Assembly (NCBI GenBank): GCA_002423025.1
Contig: DIUN01000048.1
Span: 167,355-175,255 of the forward strand
Source of the DNA: Sphingomonadales bacterium UBA6157
GTDB taxonomy: Bacteria; Pseudomonadota; Alphaproteobacteria; Sphingomonadales; Sphingomonadaceae
Reading direction: 5' to 3'
DNA length: 7,901 nt
Positions 1-7,901 of the stretch are shown here, one piece after another. Both the position numbers and the translations under genes were made by a program. Every line of letters begins with the position of its first letter. Position 1 is the first letter of the stretch. Below the pieces are notes generated by a model, which was not told the DNA's origin, did not search any database, and saw only the letters and a program-made list of their open reading frames with translations.

Positions 1-171
1 GCCAATGGCGGCGGCTATTATCACTACAGCTATTCGGTGGTCCGCGGTTGCGATCGGATCGTGCCGGTTGATATCTATGTGCCGGGCTGCCCGCCCACGG
101 CCGAGGCGCTGCTCTATGGCGTGCTTGCGCTGCAGCGCAAGATCCGCCGCGTCGGCAGCTTCGAGCGTTGA
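1..171 (+). CDS. nuoB: NADH-quinone oxidoreductase subunit B, C-terminal part (5' end outside window)
   Basis: Only the last 56 codons are present, open from base 1 and ending at TGA 169-171. NuoB is the PSST/20 kDa subunit in the connecting arm of complex I. It carries cluster N2, the 4Fe-4S centre that hands electrons to quinone. The fragment contains the family signature as GCDRIVPVDIYVPGCPP (fragment residues 16-32). The Cys at fragment residue 30 is the fourth N2 ligand; the third ligand would lie immediately before base 1. The upstream stretch rich in Tyr and His (YYHYSYSVVRG) is typical of alphaproteobacterial and mitochondrial NuoB. nuoC begins two bases after the stop, so the two are surely co-transcribed. 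Identity is very secure; the length of the missing part is not visible. Confidence 0.96.
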   Translation, partial: ANGGGYYHYSYSVVRGCDRIVPVDIYVPGCPPTAEALLYGVLALQRKIRRVGSFER

Positions 172-173
172 GC

Positions 174-833
174 ATGGATCTGCAATCCCCCGAACTCGGC
201 AAGCACAGCTGGCCGGTAATGGCTGGCTCGGATGGGCTGGAGGCGCATCTGCGCGGGCTGATCGGTGACGATCTGGTCGAGCTGGTGATCCATGCCGGAG
301 AGACTGGCGTCGTGGTGCGCCGCGAGGCGTTGCCCGCCGTGATGACCAAGCTGCGTGACGATGCAAGCCTGCGGCTCGACCAGCTGATCGATATCTGCGG
401 CGTCGATTATCCTGATCGGGCCGAGCGGTTCGATGTGGTGTATCAGCTGCTCTCGATGCGCATGAACCTGCGCCTGCGCGTCACGGTTACAACTGACCAT
501 CGCACGCCGGTGCCGTCGCTCACCGGCATCTGGCCCGTGGCCGGCTGGTATGAGCGCGAGACCTGGGATTGCTATGGCGTGCTGTTCGACGGCAACCCCG
601 ATCTGCGGCGCATTCTCACCGATTACGGCTTTGAAGGGCATCCGTTCCGCAAGGATTTCCCGCTGACCGGCCACGTCGAGCTTCGCTACTCCGAGGAGCA
701 CAAGCGGGTGGTCTATGAGCCGGTGAAGCTGGCGCAGGATTTCCGGTCGTTCGATTTCCTCTCGCCCTGGGAAGGCACGGATTACGTGCTGCCCGGCGAT
801 GAGAAGGCCAATGGGGGGAAGCCCGGTGCTTGA
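174..833 (+). CDS. nuoC: NADH-quinone oxidoreductase subunit C (30 kDa subunit)
   Basis: The protein has 219 residues, a normal length for an unfused NuoC. It is a peripheral-arm subunit of complex I that packs against NuoD and has no cofactor. The hallmark block runs from ERETWD (residues 127-132) through PDLRRILTDYGFEGHPFRKD (142-161). It is followed by the conserved tail with VELRYSEEHKRVVYEP and the FRSFDFLSPWEG segment (190-201). In the signature, Cys133 and Asn141 stand where the family usually has an aliphatic/aromatic residue and a His/Lys. I chose ATG 174, two bases after the nuoB stop. An in-frame TTG at 168 overlapping the nuoB end would add only two residues, and neither start has a strong Shine-Dalgarno. 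That nuoC and nuoD are separate genes distinguishes this operon from the fused nuoCD of enterobacteria. Confidence 0.96.
   Translation: MDLQSPELGKHSWPVMAGSDGLEAHLRGLIGDDLVELVIHAGETGVVVRREALPAVMTKLRDDASLRLDQLIDICGVDYPDRAERFDVVYQLLSMRMNLRLRVTVTTDHRTPVPSLTGIWPVAGWYERETWDCYGVLFDGNPDLRRILTDYGFEGHPFRKDFPLTGHVELRYSEEHKRVVYEPVKLAQDFRSFDFLSPWEGTDYVLPGDEKANGGKPGA
813..819 (+). promoter_or_regulatory. Ribosome binding site that favours the GTG start of nuoD
   Basis: A GGGGGGA run inside the 3' end of nuoC lies seven to eight bases before GTG 826. It can pair with the anti-Shine-Dalgarno sequence with one G-U wobble. The in-frame upstream ATG at 799 has no purine-rich site before it, and ATG 811 has GAAGG only three bases away, which is too close. 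This is the reason for preferring GTG 826, but it is an argument from spacing only. Confidence 0.5.
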
Positions 834-2064
834 GAAAGCAGGCGCAGCCTGGACCAAGGATGACGTGATCGACCTGCTGCCGAGCAAGGACGGCAACCAG
901 ATCGAAAACTACATGATCAACTTCGGGCCGCAGCATCCTGCGGCCCACGGCGTGCTGCGGTTGGTGATGGAGCTGGATGGCGAAGTCATCGAGCGCTGCG
1001 ATCCGCATATCGGCCTGCTGCATCGCGGCACCGAGAAGCTCATCGAGTACAAGACCTATCTCCAGGCGCTGCCCTATATGGACCGCCTCGATTACGTCAG
1101 CCCGATGTGCATGGAGCACAGCTATGTGCTGGCGATCGAGAAGCTGGCCGGCATCGAAGTGCCGCTGCGTGCCAAATACATCCGCACGATGTTCGCGGAA
1201 ATCACCCGTATCCTCAACCATATCCTCAACGTGACGACGCACGCCATGGACGTGGGCGCCATGACGCCGATCCTCTGGCTGTTCGAGGAACGCGAGAAGC
1301 TCATGGAGTTCTATGAGCGGGTCTCTGGGGCGCGCTTCCATGCGGCTTACTTCCGCCCCGGCGGCGTCCACCAGGAAATGCCGGGCAACCTGCTCTCGGA
1401 CATCAAGGACTGGTGCGACGGCTTCACCCGCGTGCTCGACGAGATGCAGTCCCTGGTGGCAGACAACCGCATCTTCAAGCAGCGCAATGTCGATATCGGC
1501 AAGATCTCCAAGGAAGATGCCGTGGCCTGGGGCTTCACCGGCCCCTGCATCCGTGCCTCGGGCGTTGCGTGGGATCTGCGCAAATCCCAGCCTTATGACG
1601 CATATCACTTGATGGATTTTGACGTCATCGTCGGCAACGATGGTGATTGCTATGCGCGCTTCATGGTGCGGATGGACGAGATGCGGCAGTCTCTGCGCAT
1701 CATCCGCCAATGCGTCGTAGAAATGCCGGAAGGCAGCCATGCGACGCTCGATCGCAAGGTCGCGCCGCCGTCGCGTGGGGAAATGAAGCGCTCGATGGAA
1801 GCGCTGATCCACCATTTCAAGCTCTATACCGAGGGCCTGCACGTGCCGGCCGGCGAGGCGTATGTGGCGACGGAGAGCCCGAAAGGCGAGTTCGGCATCT
1901 TCATGGTTGCGGATGGCACCAACAAGCCATGGCGCTGCCATGTACGCGCTACGGGCATGGCGCATTTGCAGGCGATGGATTTCTTGTGCAAGGGCCATAT
2001 GCTGGCCGATGCGCCAGCGATTCTGGGTAGTCTCGATATTGTTTTTGGGGAGGTAGACCGATGA
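826..2064 (+). CDS. nuoD: NADH-quinone oxidoreductase subunit D (49 kDa subunit)
   Basis: The protein has 412 residues from GTG 826, or 421 from ATG 799. NuoD resembles the large subunit of NiFe hydrogenases and forms the quinone-reduction pocket with NuoB. The start of the mature fold reads FGPQHPAAHGVLRL (33-46). By the 49-residue spacing from the following Tyr, His41 matches the quinone-site His38 of Thermus Nqo4, and Tyr90 in MDRLDYVSP matches its Tyr87. The family signature LHRGTEKLIEYK spans residues 65-76. The C-terminus ends in the conserved GEVDR. The normally very conserved AP-G-F-AHL segment near the end reads ATGMAHLQ (375-382), with Thr for Pro and Met for Phe. The gene overlaps nuoC by eight bases with the GTG start, and its stop overlaps the next start as ATGA. 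The product identity is certain; the start is the uncertain part. Confidence 0.96.
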   Translation: MLEKAGAAWTKDDVIDLLPSKDGNQIENYMINFGPQHPAAHGVLRLVMELDGEVIERCDPHIGLLHRGTEKLIEYKTYLQALPYMDRLDYVSPMCMEHSYVLAIEKLAGIEVPLRAKYIRTMFAEITRILNHILNVTTHAMDVGAMTPILWLFEEREKLMEFYERVSGARFHAAYFRPGGVHQEMPGNLLSDIKDWCDGFTRVLDEMQSLVADNRIFKQRNVDIGKISKEDAVAWGFTGPCIRASGVAWDLRKSQPYDAYHLMDFDVIVGNDGDCYARFMVRMDEMRQSLRIIRQCVVEMPEGSHATLDRKVAPPSRGEMKRSMEALIHHFKLYTEGLHVPAGEAYVATESPKGEFGIFMVADGTNKPWRCHVRATGMAHLQAMDFLCKGHMLADAPAILGSLDIVFGEVDR

Positions 2065-2225
2065 AGCTCTTGAACGACGAATCTGTTTTCATGTCCTTGC
2101 TGCTGCTTGCTGGCGCAACATGGGCCGTGTTTTCCCAGCCTTCGCTGTTCTCGAACCTCATCCTGCTGGTCATGCTGTGCCTCTCGGCCTGGTTCATCAT
2201 CCGGATGTCCTGGTTTCGCCCGTGA
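2061..2225 (+). CDS. Small two-helix membrane protein encoded between nuoD and the NTF2-like gene
   Basis: This 54-residue ORF fills the otherwise empty gap after nuoD. ATG 2061 overlaps the nuoD stop as ATGA, and a strong Shine-Dalgarno (GGGGAGG, 2047-2053) sits seven bases ahead, so translation is very likely. The product has two hydrophobic stretches, about residues 10-25 and 31-48, joined by a short SQPSLF turn. Arg48 and Arg53 at the C-terminal end suggest that both ends face the cytoplasm. No cofactor motif or cysteine pair is seen, only Cys40 inside helix 2. I do not recognise a named family. The place in the operon suggests a membrane-bound accessory or assembly partner of complex I, or simply a lineage-specific passenger; this is inference. 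It ends in GTGA, overlapping the next gene. Confidence 0.82.
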   Translation: MKLLNDESVFMSLLLLAGATWAVFSQPSLFSNLILLVMLCLSAWFIIRMSWFRP

Positions 2226-2575
2226 GCGATGACATGACGGGTCCGGAGCGTCTGGCGCTCGTCGAGCAGTTGATGGCGCGTTACAACGCCCATGATGCTG
2301 ACGGCTATGTGGCGCTGATGACCGAAACTGCCTGTGAAGCGACCTACCGCGGCGCCGTGCTGCGGGATGGCCGCGAGGGCGTTCGCTCCGGGCTCAAGGC
2401 GATGTTCGAGCAGTTTCCGCAGAACCGCGCCGTTGTCCATGCCAGCTATGTGGTGGGCGACAAGGTGGTGCTGCATGAGGAAGTGTTCCGCTCCGATACA
2501 ACACCGCCGTTCGAAGTGATTTCGATTTACTGCTTTGTTGATGGACTGGTCGACCGCGTGGAGTTTGTGCGCTGA
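2222..2575 (+). CDS. NTF2-like / SnoaL-like domain protein, nuclear transport factor 2 family
   Basis: The protein has 117 residues, the usual size of a single NTF2-fold (SnoaL/ketosteroid-isomerase-like) domain. The pattern is typical of the fold: an N-terminal helix with LVEQLMARYNAHDADGY (13-29), an LMTETA segment, a small-residue and Arg-rich middle containing GREGVRSGL (50-58), then beta strands VVHASYVVGDKVVLHEEV (71-88) and EVISIYCFVDGLVDRVEF (98-115). NTF2-like proteins range from enzymes to pure binding domains, and no catalytic Asp/His set can be assigned with confidence, so no reaction is proposed. GTG 2222 overlaps the preceding stop as GTGA; ATG 2234 is the alternative. The frame is open upstream to an ATG at 2120, but that would overlap the small membrane gene by 106 bases and give an unfamiliar N-terminus. 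Its role near complex I is unknown. Confidence 0.85.
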   Translation: MSDDMTGPERLALVEQLMARYNAHDADGYVALMTETACEATYRGAVLRDGREGVRSGLKAMFEQFPQNRAVVHASYVVGDKVVLHEEVFRSDTTPPFEVISIYCFVDGLVDRVEFVR

Positions 2576-3213
2576 TGGCTGAGAGTGTTTCCGGACCGGT
2601 GCCTGCGTTCAAGGGACCGTTCGCATGGACTGCCGCCAACGCTGTGGAAGCAGGCGAGATCATCGCCCGCTACCCGGCGGGGCGACAGGCCTCGGCGCTG
2701 ATGCCGCTGCTGTGGCTGGCGCAGGGCCAGGTGGCCGAGCAGACCGGCAGCGCCTGGCTGCCGGTTCCGGTGATCGAATTTGTCGCCGCGCAATTGGGCA
2801 TGCCCTATATCCGCGCCTACGAAGTCGCCAGCTTCTACACCATGTACAATCTGGCGCCGGTGGGCCGCTACCATGTGCAGGTGTGTGGCACGACGCCATG
2901 CCTGCTCGGCGGCTCGGATGACGTGATGCGCGCCTGCAAGGACAAGGGCCTGGTGAAGGGCGCAAACACTGCCGATGGGCTGTTCACGCTCACTGAAGTC
3001 GAGTGCCTCGGCGCCTGCGCCAATGCGCCGATGGTGCAGATCAACGATGATAACTATGAAGACCTGACCTACGAGAGCATGACCGCGATCATCGAGGCGC
3101 TTTCGCGCGGCGAGACGCCGGCGGTTGGCTCGCAGATCGGCCGCAAGGCGAGCTGCCCGCAGGGTGGCCCGACAACGCTCATCGAGATCGGCGCTGCGGA
3201 GGCCGTGGGGTGA
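2575..3213 (+). CDS. nuoE: NADH-quinone oxidoreductase subunit E (24 kDa subunit, 2Fe-2S cluster N1a)
   Basis: The protein has 212 residues, slightly longer than the enterobacterial form and close to alphaproteobacterial and mitochondrial 24 kDa subunits. It forms the NADH-dehydrogenase tip with NuoF. The thioredoxin-like domain carries the four N1a ligands: Cys104 and Cys109 in CGTTPCLLGG, and Cys144 and Cys148 in CLGACANAP. The family signature DGLFTLTEVECLGACANAP (134-152) is intact. The helical N-terminal part includes the conserved VASFYTMYNLAPVGRYH block (84-100). The C-terminal segment with GR at 189-190 and GGPTTL at 197-202 is the usual Gly-rich tail. The start ATG 2575 overlaps the previous stop as TGATG, and GGAG 2560-2563 lies eleven bases upstream. 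The last bases overlap the next small gene as GTGA. Confidence 0.97.
   Translation: MAESVSGPVPAFKGPFAWTAANAVEAGEIIARYPAGRQASALMPLLWLAQGQVAEQTGSAWLPVPVIEFVAAQLGMPYIRAYEVASFYTMYNLAPVGRYHVQVCGTTPCLLGGSDDVMRACKDKGLVKGANTADGLFTLTEVECLGACANAPMVQINDDNYEDLTYESMTAIIEALSRGETPAVGSQIGRKASCPQGGPTTLIEIGAAEAVG
3198..3202 (+). promoter_or_regulatory. Shine-Dalgarno for the small membrane gene after nuoE
   Basis: GGAGG within the end of nuoE is placed seven bases before GTG 3210. This near-perfect site and spacing is the main support for reading the following GTG-initiated ORF as a real gene that starts at the nuoE stop. Confidence 0.75.
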
Positions 3214-3410
3214 ACAACGCGGGGCAGCTGCGCAAATTTGCTCTGCTGGCGCTGGGCATTGCCATCGCCTCGGGCTTTGTGTCGCTGTTCCTGCTGATGA
3301 GCGGCACCAGCAATTCGCCGGTGCTGGCGATCGTGAGTGCGTCCTGCCTGGTCATCGGCCTTGTGCTCGACCGGCGGGCGGGCAAGCTGGACGAGCAGCG
3401 GCCCGAGTGA
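3210..3410 (+). CDS. Small two-helix membrane protein encoded between nuoE and nuoF
   Basis: The protein has 66 residues and starts at GTG 3210, overlapping the nuoE stop by four bases with a strong Shine-Dalgarno. It has a basic N-terminus (Arg8, Lys9), a first hydrophobic segment of about residues 11-30, a polar SGTSNS turn (31-36), a second hydrophobic segment of about residues 37-53, and a charged tail beginning DRRAGKLDEQ. Both ends would be cytoplasmic by the positive-inside rule. I recognise no family and no cofactor motif. It resembles the other small two-helix ORF of this operon in architecture only; the sequences are not obviously related. It sits 15 bases before nuoF and is surely in the same transcript. 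Role unknown; an accessory link to complex I is inference from position. Confidence 0.8.
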   Translation: MNNAGQLRKFALLALGIAIASGFVSLFLLMSGTSNSPVLAIVSASCLVIGLVLDRRAGKLDEQRPE

Positions 3411-3425
3411 ATTTGAGGACCTGAA

Positions 3426-4733
<1,308 letters not shown>

Positions 4734-4768
4734 CCTCCGGCCCGCAAGGGCGTTGGAGGGGCTTTTTT
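4734..4768 (+). terminator. Intrinsic terminator of the nuo transcript
   Basis: It begins at the base after the nuoF stop. The outer stem pairs CCTCC (4734-4738) with GGAGG (4755-4759). The inner stem pairs GCCC (4740-4743) with GGGC (4748-4751) around a GCAA tetraloop of the stable GNRA type, with a small asymmetric internal loop between the stems. After GGC comes a run of six T (4763-4768). The GC-rich hairpin plus U-tract is the classical Rho-independent form, and its position leaves gyrA to its own promoter. Confidence 0.85.
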
Positions 4769-4841
4769 CTGGCCTTTTGCGGCTCGAGCGCCTAACAATG
4801 GCGTATCCGAGACAAGCCGCTGAAGGCATAGAAAAAACACA
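4769..4841 (+). promoter_or_regulatory. gyrA leader / presumed promoter region
   Basis: These 73 bases between the terminator and gyrA must hold the gyrA promoter if the terminator works, but I see no convincing -35/-10 pair. TTGCGG at 4777-4782 is a possible -35 with no good -10 at 17-18 bases. TAACAAT at 4793-4799 is -10-like without a -35. A six-base inverted repeat (GCGGCT 4779-4784, AGCCGC 4815-4820) could form a weak hairpin. The only Shine-Dalgarno-like element, GAAGG 4822-4826, is 15 bases from the ATG, and the bases before the ATG are A-rich, which suggests weakly SD-dependent initiation. Confidence 0.4.
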
Positions 4842-7556
<2,715 letters not shown>

Positions 7557-7589
7557 CCTCCTGGGACGTCAATCTCGGGGCTATGACGG

Positions 7590-7621
7590 CGAAGCGTTCT
7601 AAAGTGACGATGAACCGTTCG
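7590..7621 (+). other. Imperfect inverted repeat downstream of gyrA
   Basis: CGAAGCGTTC (7590-7599) pairs with GAACCGTTCG (7612-7621) in eight of ten positions, with two central mismatches and a 12-base loop. It lies 33 bases after the gyrA stop and is followed by a pyrimidine-rich stretch with CTTTT at 7626-7630. It could be a weak terminator, a 3' stabilising hairpin or an operator for the next gene. The T-rich stretch does not directly follow the stem, so the terminator reading is doubtful. Confidence 0.35.
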
Positions 7622-7706
7622 CGACCTTTTCCCTCTTACCCCCTGCTACGGTGCCTTCGGCAATCTTAGTGCTTCGCAAGCGCGAGATTTGTCTGTAAGG
7701 GGCGAA

Positions 7707-7725
7707 TTGCGCGGGGACTGCGCAA
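7707..7725 (+). other. Perfect hairpin in the leader of the lipoprotein gene
   Basis: TTGCGC (7707-7712) and GCGCAA (7720-7725) form a six-base perfect stem around a seven-base loop. It ends eleven bases before the Shine-Dalgarno of the downstream gene. Two shorter hairpins precede it: TGCC/GGCA around TTC (7652-7662) and GTGCTT/AAGCGC with one G-U pair around CGC (7669-7683). Together they would make a structured 5' untranslated region if transcription starts upstream of them, which the sequence does not show. Confidence 0.35.
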
Positions 7726-7736
7726 ACTTCTTTTAC

Positions 7737-7740
7737 GGAG
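7737..7740 (+). promoter_or_regulatory. Shine-Dalgarno of the lipoprotein gene
   Basis: GGAG lies nine bases before ATG 7750. It supports this ATG as the start and a separate translation signal after the 193-base gap. Confidence 0.65.
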
Positions 7741-7749
7741 AACTTTCCT

Positions 7750-7901
7750 ATGAAGACTGCTCTGACGCTGGCGGCTGTGGCCAGCCTTGGCCTGCTCGCT
7801 GCTTGCGGTGAGAAGGCTGCCGACACCACCACCACCACCACCGAAGTGACCACCGAAGAAGCTGCTCCGGTTGCTGAAGAAGCCGCTCCGGCTGCTGACG
7901 C
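7750..7901 (+). CDS. Predicted small lipoprotein, Ala/Glu/Thr-rich (3' end outside window)
   Basis: Fifty codons and two bases are present; the gene runs off the window. Residues 1-18 form a short signal peptide with Lys2 and a hydrophobic core, ending in the lipobox LAAC with Cys19 as the expected lipidated residue. Cys19 is followed by GEKAAD, with no Asp at position +2 that would argue for inner-membrane retention, so outer-membrane sorting is the default guess. The mature part seen so far is low-complexity: six consecutive Thr (26-31), then acidic Ala/Pro-rich heptapeptides EEAAPVA and EEAAPAA (36-49). No enzymatic domain is visible. Codon use looks like that of its neighbours but is repetitive. 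Function unknown; a small envelope lipoprotein or stress-related surface protein are both possible. Confidence 0.8.
   Translation, partial: MKTALTLAAVASLGLLAACGEKAADTTTTTTEVTTEEAAPVAEEAAPAAD
7825..7842 (+). repeat. Six-copy ACC trinucleotide repeat coding for Thr
   Basis: Six perfect in-frame ACC codons encode Thr26-Thr31 of the lipoprotein, just after the lipidated N-terminus. Slippage here would change the length of the linker by whole residues without a frameshift. Two further ACC codons follow at 7849-7854. Confidence 0.85.
7855..7896 (+). repeat. Tandem 21-base repeat coding for an acidic heptapeptide
   Basis: Two adjacent 21-base units (7855-7875 and 7876-7896) match at 19 of 21 positions and encode EEAAPVA then EEAAPAA. 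One difference is silent and one changes Val to Ala. The copy number beyond the window end cannot be seen. Confidence 0.85.

Noticed and set aside
616..1998. A 460-codon minus-strand open frame opposite nuoC and nuoD
   Set aside because: Same cause: antisense of highly conserved nuoC/nuoD codons, low-complexity composition, no Shine-Dalgarno or recognisable motif.
2120..2221. Upstream extension of the NTF2-like gene to ATG 2120
   Set aside because: It would overlap most of the small membrane gene, which has the better signals, and the added residues do not resemble an NTF2 N-terminus or a signal peptide.
7557..7580. GCCTC/GGGGC pairing just after the gyrA stop as a terminator
   Set aside because: The stem is five pairs with a wobble, the loop is long and there is no T-tract.
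7583..7669. A 28-codon basic ORF in the gap after gyrA, considered as a leader peptide
   Set aside because: It has no proper Shine-Dalgarno and no codon run or terminator/antiterminator arrangement of the kind seen in attenuators; chance occurrence is more likely.

Overview
The window is GC-rich with strongly G/C-biased third codon positions. All supported genes lie on the + strand. It carries the front part of a bacterial complex I (nuo) operon, followed by gyrA and the start of a small lipoprotein gene. Separate (unfused) nuoC and nuoD, the mitochondria-like sequence of the Nuo subunits, and a GyrA with an alphaproteobacterial-type N-terminal domain point to an alphaproteobacterium. The style, including short accessory ORFs between nuo genes, is most like the Sphingomonadales. 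The order-level call is inference; no search was run.

Region 1 (1-4733), complex I operon: the 3' end of nuoB, nuoC, nuoD, a 54-residue two-helix membrane protein (too short for a usual ORF cutoff), an NTF2/SnoaL-like protein, nuoE, a second small two-helix membrane protein, and nuoF. Junctions are very tight: gaps of 2 to 15 bases or overlaps of 1 to 8, several of the ATGA/GTGA type. This implies one mRNA and translational coupling. NuoB, C and D build the quinone-side connecting arm and NuoE/F the NADH-oxidising tip. The iron-sulphur ligands, FMN/NADH motifs and quinone-site His/Tyr that fall inside the window are all present.

Region 2 (4734-4841): a well-formed intrinsic terminator directly after nuoF, then a short leader for gyrA. 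The usual next gene, nuoG, is absent, so the operon is split here and nuoG-nuoN must lie elsewhere if the organism has a full complex I.

Region 3 (4842-7556): a complete gyrA of 904 codons with active-site Tyr128, a GyrA box and an acidic tail. The quinolone-resistance region has the drug-sensitive residues at the two main positions.

Region 4 (7557-7901): 193 noncoding bases with several short inverted repeats but no promoter I can defend, then the first 50 codons of a predicted lipoprotein with a Thr run and a tandem heptapeptide repeat, cut by the window end.

Nothing here is a clear new defence, mobile or CRISPR system. The parts most worth a second look are the three accessory ORFs built into the complex I operon and the break of that operon at nuoF/gyrA.
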